A DNA stretch of 64,000 bases from Rosellinia necatrix (lineage: Eukaryota; Ascomycota; Sordariomycetes; Xylariales; Xylariaceae), in contig JAGYVD010000001.1 of assembly GCA_021209875.1 (NCBI GenBank), positions 1,054,001-1,118,000 of the forward strand, in the 5' to 3' direction. Numbering within the stretch: position 1 is the first letter of the stretch; each line of letters begins with the position of its first letter. Positions 1-12,300 of this stretch are shown here, piece after piece. The translations under genes and the position numbers were made by a program. The notes under the pieces are model-generated. The model saw only the letters and a program-made list of their open reading frames with translations, was not told the origin of the DNA and did not search any database.

Positions 1-331
1 TCTGTATTTCGGTCATGTAAGGTCCATTGACCTAAAAGCCATTCTATATCAGCCCAATAGTGATCTAGGGACACAAAATCGGAAGAAAAAAGGGATGATT
101 GAGTTAGTTTGGGTCGAAACCTACCCCAGACGATCCTCCTGCCACCGTGATAGTACCCCAGGCTGCAGGAGAAGATTGTCATTGATGACAATCTTGGCGC
201 CCTTCTTGAGTGCCGGTATATGCTTTCTTAAGATCTCGATGGAGTATTTGTCAGACCAGTTGTGAAATATCCATCGAAAAAAATAGACATCAGCTCCAAC
301 AACAGACTGTTCGGTAAAAAAGTCATGCGTC
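1..331 (-). pseudogene. O-methyltransferase, 3' fragment (downstream of the transposon insertion)
   Basis: Minus-strand exon 125-331 resumes the methyltransferase reading frame broken at 35613. Directly after the insertion point it reads HDFFTEQSVVGADVYFFRW, then IFHNWSDKY and a segment like IPALKKGAKIVINDN. These are the C-terminal half of the SAM-binding fold and the catalytic His region (FHNWSD) of plant-type (Methyltransf_2) O-methyltransferases. A 93 bp intron is inferred at 32-124 (donor GTAGGT, acceptor TTTTAG), followed by residues like SMDLT at 31-15. There the frame breaks: one base appears missing before M-T-E-I-Q, so a stop (TGA) appears in frame. The gene continues beyond base 1. 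It is dead in this genome because 35 kb of retrotransposon separates it from its 5' part. The frameshift is less certain because so little sequence follows it. Confidence 0.85.
327..331. repeat. Target site duplication GCGTC, left copy
   Basis: GCGTC directly precedes the LTR terminus TGTCATG at 332. The same five bases follow the right LTR terminus at 35613-35617. Removing one copy together with the element restores an open methyltransferase frame. Confidence 0.93.
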
Positions 332-546
332 TGTCATGTTAGGATTGCCTAGAGTAAGGTCTAGTTATTATGAAGTAGCAGCTAAGTAGCAGGTAGATAG
401 CTAAGTATAAAAGTAGGGCTTAATATTATTAATTTTTAGGCTTATTATTTAAATAAAAGGTTTTTAGTTTTTATATATATAATTATGCTTTTAAAGCTAT
501 TTTTTAAAATAGTTAATATTTTGTTATATAATTTATTAGTTTAATA
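332..546. repeat. Left LTR of the outer element (215 bp)
   Basis: Begins TGTCATGTTAGG and ends at 546, aligned base for base with 35398-35612. The first half keeps its G and C bases; the second half (from about 430) is almost entirely A/T. In the right copy the pattern is reversed. Confidence 0.9.
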
Positions 547-1014
547 AAACTTTTTTTTTTTTATGTTTTATTTTTAAAACATAAAAAAAATGCCAGCTAA
601 AAATAAGCTAAATAATTTTAAAGCTTATAATAATATTTTAAAAATTTTAAATAGTTATATATAATAAATAAATAATTAGTAGTTTATTATATTTTTATTA
701 AAAATATAATAAATTTAAAGCTTTAATTTAATAAAATTATTTGCTATTTTTAAATATATTTTTTTTATTTAAAAGCTTTTATTTTAGCTTTTTTTTTTTA
801 AGCTTTATATAAAATTATAAATTATATTAATTTAATTATTAAATAGCTGTTATTAATTATAAAAACTTTTAAATATTTAATTATTTATTTTATTATATAA
901 GTTATTTTATTTGTTATTTTTTATTAGTTTTTAATTAATTAAAATAAATTATTAGTTATTTAGTATATAAATTAAAGTTTTTTAAATAATAATAATTAAT
1001 TAATTATAAAAATA

Positions 1015-1200
<186 letters not shown>

Positions 1201-1207
1201 GTCATAT

Positions 1208-1492
1208 GCACGCTTAAAGGCCCCGCAGTCCCTACGCGGCAGGCTGCGCCTGCGCGCGCGCGCTATGCGACGTAAATCCCCGACTAAATTCGAACATAAA
1301 TACGGCCAGTTTAAACAGATAAACTTTCAGCTGTTTATATAAAAGTAGAAAACTAACTATTAAAAAGTTGACTTGTATAATAAAACATAAGCTGAATAGT
1401 TATTTTATTTGCACGTTTAGTTTTTTTACTAGCAACTCTTATTTTTTTGTAATTTTTATTACGTTTGCAAGCTTGTTTTAAACGCTTTTAAT
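1208..1492. repeat. Left 285 bp repeat of the nested element
   Basis: Starts GCACGCTTAAAGGCCCCG. The 3' end reads ACGCTTTTAAT where the right copy reads GCGCCCCCAAT, a direct view of C-to-T conversion in this copy. Confidence 0.8.
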
Positions 1493-4400
1493 TTTATTTA
1501 TAAAAAATTGCTTATTGTTTTACTTTTTTATAATAGCTTCCCGATCTAACTTCTTTTTTTTATTTATTATTTTTTTTGTCGCAAAAATTAAACAAGAATA
1601 AAAACATATAATTTTATACTTGTATTTTATTTTGGTTAAAGATTGCATTAATGTTATCCCGACTATTTATTGTAAAGCTTTTAAACTTTAATTTTTTAAA
1701 CTTGCTAATATATATAAATAATACAGCTAAGTTAATAAAACCTTTTATATAATATAAACATATAAAACAAATAATATATTTCTGCTATAACTAAAAATAT
1801 TAAAAATCTTAAGTTTTAATATTTAAAAACTTTTAAGAATATTAAAAAATATATTTAATATTATTATTAAAAGCTTTTAATTTTTTAAAAAAGTTCTTAA
1901 AAGATAATTAATAATAAAAAGCAGAAGTATTTTTTTAAAAACTTATTTTAATTAAAAATAATAAATAAAAAATATTTTATATTGTTATAAATATATATAA
2001 TAAAAGAAAAATATTTTAGAATATTTATAATTATATAAAAAAAAATAAAGCAGACTTGCAACCTGCTTTAAAAAAATTCTAGCTAAACGCGGACTTTAAA
2101 TAAGCAAAAATAAACTGTTTATTTTTAGCTTAAAAAGTAATTAATATTATCTGCGTAAAAAATATAGCAGAACTTAATAAAGCTTTTATAAAAATTGTTA
2201 TTTATTAAAAAGTAAAAAAATCTAAAGTAGATAAACTTATTTTTAAAAACTTATATAAGTTTGTAAATAAAAAAGTTGCTAAAGAAGTTAAACGCCGATT
2301 AATGTATTTGCAAAGTATAAATTAATATAATAGTTCTACGGATAGTATGCTGATATTATTTAAGCGTTAAAAAAAAGCCGTTTAAAAATCTTAAAAAAAA
2401 ATCTAAAAAACCGGCCTTAAAAAAAAAACAAAAAGTAATAAAAAATGTTAAAAAAACAAAAATAAAAAATAAACTAAAAAAATAAGCTTTAAAAAAAAAG
2501 TCAGGTATAACATTTTTTTTATTTTTTTTAATAGCATTTTAATAAAGCTTTTAGCTAATATATAAACTAAACTTTTAATTAGAATGCTTATAATTGTTTT
2601 ATTAGCGTTTAGTTTAGTTAAAAAAGTTTATATATTAAATAAAATATTATTACTTTTAAAATAAAAATAGCTTAGCTTTAAAAATAAATATTTTATTTAT
2701 AATGTAACTAAAAATAAACTATTTAAAAAAACGTAAAATGATTTTAAAATTAAAATTAAATAAAAAGCCAGAATTAATAAACTATTTATTAAACTTTATA
2801 ATCTAAACTTTAAAATATTTTAAAAATATTCGACTTAGAAATAATTTAATATTATATAAAATAAAGATTAAAAAAAAAACGATTTAAGCTTATAAAGCAA
2901 ATTAATAAGTTTTACGATATTTTTTTTAAAGTTTATTAAAACAGATTAAAATTAAATAATGTTTAAAAATATTTTTAAAAGCACCGACTATTAACAACAG
3001 CATTTAATAAAAATTTAAAAGTAGTAGTTATATTACTAGACTAGTATTATAAAAATTATAAAAAATACCTGGATAATATAAAAAACGATCTTAAAAAAAT
3101 TACTGCAACTAATATATTTATTTAAAATAATATTATATAAAATAAGATCGAAGCTTTTATAAATATATCGCTAGAATATTTAGCTGGCTTTATAAAACAA
3201 AAAAAAGCTTTTTTTTAATAAGCTAAAAAATATAAAAATAAGTTTTCTATGTTTATAAAGTTATTTAAAATATATAAAAAACCTTTTGTTTTTAAACTTA
3301 TTATTTTTTGCTATAAAGCAATATATAACCCGGCTGCTAAAATCTTTTTTAAACTTTTTAAAAAAGCAATAAATAATAACACGCAGATTATTATATTATT
3401 AAAACAACTCTATATAACGTTTTTATTTTTAGCTATTTATTTATAACATATTTTTTTAATAACTGCTGATATAATAATATATTATTTAAACATTTTTTTA
3501 AAACTTATTAAAAGTATATATAAACGTATAATATAAAAACATAATAATTTACGCTATAAAAGCCTATACTAGGCCTAAATGGCAGGCAAACTTGTAAATA
3601 TAGCTAATAATTACTTTATATTTAAATATAGCTTAAAATATTTCTATTAATAAAAAAAACTTGCAATAAAGGTTATATGCTCTTTTAATATTGCAAACCT
3701 TTATATAGTAGAATATAAACTACACGTTAATAATAATCTAAACGTATTATACTACAAAAGATATATTAATAATATTTTATATATTTATATAAATAATACT
3801 ATAAAACAGGCATTTATAAAAGTTAAAAAGCTAGTAAAACCAGCTTTAAAATTAACATATATATAAAAAATAAGAACTTTTACTACGTTTTTAAACCTTA
3901 AAATTAAAATGTTAGACAAGATTAAGTTTAAGCTTTACAGAAAACTATTTAACTATTTTAAAAAAATTCTATAAACTTTAGCATATCTAAAATAAATAAA
4001 AAAAAGAATATTTATTAAAAAACTCCAACGGCTAGCTATACTTTTATTAATAATAAAAACATATTTTTTTACTGTTAAAAATTTTAAATAAATTTATCTC
4101 GTTAAAAACTATTTATATAAAGTTATTATAAATTAGATTTTAAAATACGTAATTAAACGTTAAATATATTGTTTTAATAAAAATAAAAAATTAAAAAAAA
4201 AAAAAAAATTAGATCAGAAATTTCTGTTTATTTTAAAATTTTATATAAATAATGCATAAAATAATATTAACTTAGACATAATATTTAAAGTAATATAAAA
4301 TATTTAGAATTTTATAAAAGATAATATCTTATTTAAGCTTTTAAAAATAAAAATAATTATGTTTTATAAAAAACATATAATATAAAAGATTTATTTAAAG

Positions 4401-5115
4401 CTTTAAATTTTATTTTTATTTAATATTTAAATAATAAAGTAGATGTTAATTTAATATTAGATCTGCTACCGCTAGCTAGCGTTTTTTAAAAAAATACTGC
4501 TGTATACGTTTAATTTTAAAGCCTCTGTAAAACTTAAAAAAAAAAATTATTTAAGCTTTTAAATAATTAAAAAAAAGCTAGCTTTAAAGAACTTTTTTTA
4601 TAAATAATATTATAAACAGAAATTGTTTATAATAAATTTATATTATAGCTAACACTTATTTAAGCTCTAGTTTTCCTTTTTTTCCGGGGGGGCCTATTAA
4701 AAGACCTCTACTTTAAAAGTCTTTTTTTTAGTAAAGCTAGATAAAGTATAAGTAAAGCTCTGCATATGCAGAACAGGGGTTTTTTATAAGACTTACTTAA
4801 TATATATATGCAGGTTTTTTTATATAATATTAATAGCTTAGCGTATATGCAGGCTTAATGCATGCTAATATATTTTATAAAAATTTCTGTTAAAACTAGT
4901 AGTTTAGCTGCATATACAGCATAAATAGTTATAAGTTATATAAAAGTTATATAGACCTATTTATATGAATTACTCCAACGTATTATAATATATTAGCTAA
5001 TATAATGTTTTTTTGTTTAAGTTTAGGCTTAATTATTATTATTATATAGTATAAACTAAACTTTACTATTTACTTAAGTCTTATAAATATATTTAATAAT
5101 ATATCTGATTTTATA

Positions 5116-5400
5116 GCATGTTTAAAGGCCCCGCAGTTTTTACGCGGCGGGCTGCGCCCGCGCGTGCGTGCTATGCGACACGAATTTCCAACCGAATTCA
5201 AACATAAATATAGCCAGTCCGGACAGACAAGCTTTCGGCTGTTTATATAAGGGTAGGAAACTAACTATTAAAGAGTTGACCTGTATAACGAAACGCAAGC
5301 TAAATAGTTATTCTATCTGCACGTCTAGTTTCTTTACTAGCAACTTTTACTTTTTCGCAATTTTTATCACGCTCGCAAGCTCGCTTTAAGCGCCCCCAAT
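5116..5400. repeat. Right 285 bp repeat of the nested element (less mutated copy)
   Basis: The GC-richer partner of 1208-1492. It has GTCCGGACAGACAAG where the left copy reads GTTTAAACAGATAAA, again only C/T and G/A changes. Confidence 0.8.
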
Positions 5401-7750
5401 AATTTCTAAATATTTTAAAAAATTAGTAGATTTTAACGCGTATATAAAATATTACATATAAATAATTTATTATTTATTAATTAATAACTAAAAGTATATT
5501 AATGCTTATAAAATAAAAAACTATTAAAAATACGCTTTATATCCGGCATAATTATATTTTTATAACACTTATTAAAAACAAATATTTATTTTATTTATAT
5601 TATTATTAACAAGTTAAAACTAAATATTTAAATTATTAATTAAAAAATAAAACAGCTGATTATAAAAATAAATATTTTTATTATAAATAAAAAACATATT
5701 ATTAAAAATTATTTTTAAAACTTTTTAATTAAATATAATGTAACGCTTATATTAATATTATTATAAATAAATATAAACTAACTTTTATTATAATATTAAA
5801 AAAAACATTTTAATATTAAAACAAAAAAAAATAATTTTAAAACAAATAAACTTTTTTTAAAGCTAGTATTACTATTTATAAATAAAAAAATATAATAAAT
5901 AATTATTTAAGTAGTAAACTTTTATTATATATATATATTTTATATAATAATAGATTTTTTAATAAATTATAATATATTTAAAAACATAAGAGCAGGTGTA
6001 TATATATATATAAACATACTTTTTATTAAAAATTAATAAAACTATTTAATTTATTAATTATAAAAAAGTTTAAACGATAAATAATTATTAAATATAATAA
6101 AAATTAAATTAAAAAATTAATACAGCGTTATAATTAATTTTAAAAATATATAATAGAACTTTTAAAAACGTTTTTATTAATATATTAAATATAAACTATA
6201 AAGTTATAATTAAAAAAATAATTTAAATAATATAATATATTATTAAATATAAAATAATATATTTTAGTTTTTTTTAATTTATTAAAAATTATAAATATAA
6301 TTATATATTAATAATAAATAAAACAAAAACTTAATTATAATATTTAAAGTATTAAAAAACGCTAACTAATAAAACTATAACATTAAACTTAATAAAAAAA
6401 AAAACACTAAAAATACTGCAGCAAATATTTTTAAAAATATGCTGCTAAAAAAAAAAAACAACCCGACGTAAAACTATTTAAAAAAATAGAAAAAATTTAA
6501 AAATTATTTTTTATATTAAAAATAAAACCGATTTTAAAAAAATTAAAAAAAAATATTATTTTATAAAAATTTAATATTAGCAGATTTTATTATATAAAAA
6601 AAATAATATAAGCTAATATAAAAAAACCTAATATTTAAATTGCTACTTTTAATATTATTATGTTTATAATTTTAATAAAAAAAACTAAAGCGCTAATAAA
6701 ATATAAATTATTAGTATTTATTAAATTAATAAATTAATAAACAGAAAAAAATAAATAAATAAAAATAAAAAATAAAAACAAGCTAAAATAAAAAACGTTA
6801 AAACTGATTTTTTAAAATATTATAACTTTTTAACATGTTTAATAAAAAAATCAAATAATTTATTTTTTATTAATTTTATATAAATTATAAAATAAATTTT
6901 ATAAAAAATAAATCAGCTAAAAATTTAAAATATAATTTTTATATAAAATATTGCTTAATAAATTAAAAGCTATATAAAAATATTTAATTAATAACTTATA
7001 AAAAGTTTTATAAAACTTAATAACGCGTTATATATATTATTTATATTATTTATAAAAAAGCTAGTAAAAACTCTATTTTTATATAAACTATTAAAAACTA
7101 AACAAAATTATAAAAAAACTAATATTTTTACTATTTATTAAAAAACCTTGTTTTATATTTTAAATATTAAAATTTTTATAAAAATTAATATAAAACAAGC
7201 TTTTTATTATATTTATATATATAAAAATAATAAAAATCTAATTATTTTTATATAAAATATAAAATATATTATTATAAAATATTACTATTTAAACTAATAA
7301 ATAATCTGTTTATATTTTAAAAATATATTAATAATATATTATTTAATTTTTAAATAACTTTTATAATATATATATAAATAACATATTTATTTATTTAAAC
7401 AATTTAAAATATATAAAATATATATAAAAAAATTCTTTAAAAGCTATATAATATTAACTTATAAGCTGATTTAAAAAATCAAAGTTTTATATATAATAAA
7501 TTAAATTTTTAAATTATATTATTAATATTAAAATATATAAATTAACTTAATAAAATTAAAGCTGTAATAAATTAAAAACTTTTACTATAATAAAAACGTA
7601 TAATTTTTTTAAAATTTTATAACTTTTATTAAAAGTTTATTAATTTATATAGTCGCATTATAATTTTTATAAATTATTTAATATAAAAAACAAAGCTTTT
7701 AATTAAATAAACAATTATAATAAAGATTTTTGTCGACTAAAAATAGTATA
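5401..7750. other. RIP-degraded interior of the outer element, no readable gene
   Basis: Very AT-rich sequence with no long open frame in any register and no recognisable motif. By position it belongs to the outer element interrupted by the insertion at 1208-5400. Confidence 0.6.
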
Positions 7751-7927
7751 GTTTACTAGGGGTAGTGTGGTTAAGTCTGTAAAAGTGTGATGTAGAATTC
7801 AAGAAGGAAGGGCTTCTGGTCCCGCAGGGACCAGAAGCCTTAGGCTAGTACCTTATCTAATCTACACAATCCTTATCTAGCTAGCTTCGCTAGCTAGATA
7901 AGGAGCCCCCCTTCCTGACTGTGTCAA
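7751..7927. repeat. Hairpin-rich repeat, copy 1 (GC-preserved)
   Basis: Contains two perfect hairpins: stem GGCTTCTGGTCCC with loop GCA at 7811-7839, and stem CCTTATCTAGCTAGC with loop TTC at 7871-7903. The flanks GGAAGGG (7806-7812) and CCCTTCC (about 7908-7914) can pair around both, giving a three-way-junction shape. A direct repeat copy lies at 8689-8867. The two could be terminal repeats of a short (about 1.1 kb) element. The bases outside them, GTATA before copy 1 and GTACC after copy 2, are only a partial match for a target duplication. Confidence 0.8.
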
Positions 7928-8688
7928 AAAAAAACTTTATTAACAGCTTTTTTATTAAAATATTATTAATATAAGCTGTTTATAAAAATTAAAACTAATT
8001 TGTCCGACAGGGTTACAGCAGAAGTGTTATTATAATTATATAAAAATAAATAATATTTTATAGCTTATATTTTAAAAATATTATATAATATTAAACTGAA
8101 CTATGATATTTTTAATAAAAAATACTAGCTGTAATTATAGCATTAAAAAAATAAAAGCTAGAATTAATAAATAGTTAAAAAAACTTTTTTATAATTATAA
8201 ACTATTAAACATTAGAATATTTTAATATAAAACAATATTTAAATTTAAATCAAGCTAAATAAACTAAACTATTTTTAAAATATAACTTTTTAATTATTTT
8301 TTATTTTAAAAAAAAAAAACGTAGTAGCTAACGTTTTATTGTATAAACAAAAAAACTTAAAAATATAAAAAGCTAAAAAAAAAACATAAAAATATTTAGC
8401 AATTTTTTAATTTATTATTAATAAAATAAAACCAATATTTTTATAAACAAAGAAATATTAAGTTTTTATATTAGCTTTAAAAAAAAAATCAAAAAATTAA
8501 CTAGTCCTTAGCTAGTCGATAAAATATTAAAAAAAAACTAAAAAGATCTTAAAATAAAAATCTATTAATAAAAAGCTAAAAAAATAAAAAACAACAACTT
8601 TTAGCAATTTAAAAACGGATTAATAATAGTACATAAAAGGCTAGTAGTCTCTGATTATTTTTATTTAAAAACTAAGCTTATTAGTAAG

Positions 8689-8867
8689 GTTTACTAGAGG
8701 TAGTATGGTTAAGTCTATAAAAGTGTGATATAGATTAGATAAAAGCTTCTGGTCCTGCAGGGACCAAAAGCCTTTTAAGCTAGGTTACTTTATCTAAACT
8801 ATATAATCTTTATTTAGCTAGCTCTGCTAGCTAAATAAAAAGCCCCCCCCTTTTTTAACTATATTAA
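8689..8867. repeat. Hairpin-rich repeat, copy 2 (partly RIP-mutated)
   Basis: Direct repeat of 7751-7927 from GTTTACTAG to the TATTAA end, with G-to-A and C-to-T differences. The hairpins survive as AAAAGCTTCTGGTCC (8741-8755) with its partner to 8776, and as CTTTATTTAGCTAGC with its partner at 8808-8841. Here the upstream TAGATTAGATAA can also pair with TTATCTAAACTA downstream. That stem is interrupted in copy 1 by a short sequence change. Confidence 0.78.
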
Positions 8868-9087
8868 GTACCAAAGCTACAATAAAGCATTATTATTTTG
8901 AATAACTATATAACTTCTTTTTTATTGTTTATAAAGTCGGCTACAGCCCTTTTTTAATTTCTTTAGCCAAGGTCTATCTTTCTTTTAATTCTAGTATTCT
9001 TTAATTAATTCTTTAGTATTACGCAGTTGCTACTCTAATTTTTACTAGTTATTTTTATAACTATATCTTTTTTATTTATGAAAATAA

Positions 9088-9394
9088 TGTGACAGTAGGG
9101 TGGAACGGCTTGGCAATTAAGCCAGGAATCCCTATTTTAAAGATTTTTTAAGCAGAGGATGCACATATATAAAATGCAGTTCTAATGCTGCACTTGCAAG
9201 CGTTACACGCTTAAAGCAGAAATAATTTTTAAAATTGTTTTTGTTATATAATAAATATATATAAATACTTATAGTTTATTATATTAAATAAAAACTTTTA
9301 ATAAATTTAATTATTTATATTAAATATTTTTAAAATATTATTATGTTTTTAATAATTAATAAATTTTTTAAAATTAATTTATATTTTTATTAAA
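9088..9394. repeat. Left LTR of copy A
   Basis: About 307 bp. The first 130 bases keep GC-rich sequence (GTGGAACGGCTTGGCAATTA), then the copy becomes AT-only. The same GC-rich head is preserved in the left LTR of copy B at 18269. Confidence 0.82.
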
Positions 9395-12300
9395 ATTATA
9401 AACTTAATTTATTATTAAATTAGTATTTTTTTTAAAATAAATAATTTATTTAATTTTAAAATATAAAATTATTTATTTAAATTTTAATATAGCTATTATT
9501 ATTTATTTTAACTAGATTTTTATATTTTAATTTTAAAGCTTTTAATTTTATTATAGCTTTTAAAATAAAATAACGCGTTATTTTATTTTTATTATAATAG
9601 TTTTAATTATAATAATTAAAATAAATGCTTTTTAAAAACTATTTATAATTAAAATTATTAATATATTTATTTAAAATATTATATTTAAATAAAAATATTT
9701 AAATATTTATTAATTTTAATAATAAAAGCTTTATATATAATTTAAATTTATTTTTATATAATTAATATAAAATTAATAATAATATATTTTAAACAAATAA
9801 AAAAAATATAATATATAGAAAATATATATATAAAAAGCTTTATATAAAAATTTTAACTATAAAAACTTTTTAATATTTAATATTTTTAAACTTATTATTT
9901 AAAAATTATTATTAAGTTTTTAAATATTTAAATAAAATATTTTATATAGCTTTAAAATAAAGCTTATTTTTAATTATATTATATAATTATATATAAATAA
10001 ATTAATAAAATAATTAATATTATATATATAAAATTATTATAAATATAAATATTAAAAACTTTAATTTTATATTTAAAAGCTTAATTTTATTTTATATAAT
10101 ATAATTTTGTTTATTTTTTTTTTTATATTATTATTTAATAAAATATTAAATAATTATTATAAAAGTTTTTAAAATAAAAATAAAATAATAATATAATATA
10201 AAAATAAAAATAAATATATTAAAAGCAGTAATTTTAAAGCTTTTAATATAAATAAAATATTTATAATAAAAAGTTTTTAGCAGCAGTAAATATTTATATA
10301 ATATTTAATTAAAAATATTAATAACTTATTATATTAATTAAATATAAACTATTAAAAAAAATATGCTTATTTTAATAAAATATAATAAAATTTTTAATGT
10401 TATAATTTATAAATATAAGCTAAAAAATAAATTTAAAATATTTATAAATTTAACAAGTTAATAAATATAAAATAAATTTTTAATTAATATAATAATATAT
10501 TTAAATAATAAAGTTTAAAAATATATTAAAACAATTTAACTCGCTAAAAAGTTATAAATACTTATATTTAAATAAAACTAAAAATATTTATTTATAGCTT
10601 TTAAAATTTATAATAAACTTTAATTTATAATTAATAAAATTAATATATATTTGTTTAATAAAATTTAAACTAATATTATAAAAATTAAAAAATTAAAAAA
10701 TAATAGCTTTATATATATTATAAAACTTACATAGTAAAATTATTAACTTTAGTTAAAAAATTGACAAAAAAAAAACAATAGTTTAAATAATATAATAAAA
10801 CTTAATAATAAAAATTAAACTATTTTAATTTTAATATAATTTTATAATAATTAATTTAACTTTATTAAAAAATTGCCAGCAACTTAAAAGTATTTTTATA
10901 ATTAAATTTAAAAATATATTTTAATAAATAATATATTAATTAATAATGATAAAATACTAGATTTAATTAATAATAAAAGCTATTAAAATTTAAATATTTT
11001 ATTTTAACTAAAAATAAAAATATTGTTTATATAAATATTTTATAGTTTTTATTTTAAACAAAAGCAGAAAAATTATTTAAAAATATTATTTAATTTTAAA
11101 AAACTTATTAATAAATATAATATTTATTAATATTATATTAATAAAAAGTTTTATATAAATATTATTTTAAAAGCCTGTTTAATTAAAAAAAATATAATAT
11201 TATAGTTTTAATTATTAACTACGTTTTAAAATATAAAAATAATATTTTAATAATTTAACTTATTAAATATTATAACTTAGTTTTTTAAATATAAACTTAA
11301 TTTTTAATATTTAAATAAAAATTTTATATTAAATATAAATAAAATATTATAAATAATTTTTAAAAATATTATTAAATTAATTATATTTAATTAATTTTAT
11401 ATATTTTAGCTTATAAGCTATTTTAAAATCTTTTAAACTAAAAAAACTTTAAAACTTTTAATATTAATAATTAAAAGATTTAAAAGCTGTGCTTTATAAA
11501 TATTAATATATATAACTAAAAATATATAAATTAATAAAATCTTATATATTAAATATAAAATATATATTATTATACATATAATATAATAAATATTTAAATA
11601 ATTTTTAAATAAAAAGCTGTTTAATTTTTTAAAAGCTATATTAAAATCTGTTTAATTATTTAATAAAATATAATAAATTAAACTAAACTTTAATAATTAA
11701 AACAAATATATTAAATTAATTTATATATATTTTTAATAAATAAAACTATTATATAAATTTTTTGAAAATTAAATAATTTATATATTAAATAAAAAATATT
11801 ATAAGCTTATAGTTTATATTATTAAAAATAATTTAAATATTTTTATAATAGTTTAAAAAATAAAACTTAATATAAGCTTTAATTAAAAAATAAAAAATTA
11901 ATAACAAGCTTTTTTATTTTATATTAAAAAGCTTGTTAAAAATATTAAACAAGCTAGCAAAAAATAATTAATAAAATAAACAAATTATTTAATAAAGCTG
12001 GCTTATTATTAAAACTATAGCTAAAAATAATTTAAATAGCTGCTTAACTATATAATAAAAGCTTTTTAAAGCTTAAAATTTTTATATTTTTATTATATAT
12101 TTAAATATTAATTAATATAATATTATTAATAATATAATTTAGTTTAAATAAAAACGTTAATAAATAATTTATAATTAAATTAAAATAAAATATATATATA
12201 TAAACATTATATATATTTAATAAAAAAAAACTCGCTGTTAAAAACAGCAAATATATAAAATTAAACTTTAAGTTTATATTAAATATTTAATTAAATATAA

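Larger units (their letters stand above)
1208..5400. mobile_element. Nested element with 285 bp terminal direct repeats (4.2 kb)
   Basis: The segments 1208-1492 and 5116-5400 are direct repeats of equal length, both containing AAAGGCCCCGCAG, a GC-rich CGCGCG core, CTAACTATTAAAGAGTTGAC-like sequence and ACTAGCAACT. Differences are mostly C/T and G/A. They look like LTRs of an inserted element with a 3.6 kb interior. The interior is AT-rich with scattered short open stretches but no recognisable domain. Termini are not clean: the 5' base before the shared block is T on the left and A on the right, and I found no matching target duplication, partly because the TTA microsatellite abuts the left end. 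Confidence 0.6.

Noticed and set aside
3249..3446. 65-codon open frame in the 4.2 kb element, and a similar 64-codon frame at 21418-21612
   Set aside because: Lys/Ile/Phe/Leu-rich translation of AT-only DNA; the homologous position in copy A is not open for the latter. No motif.
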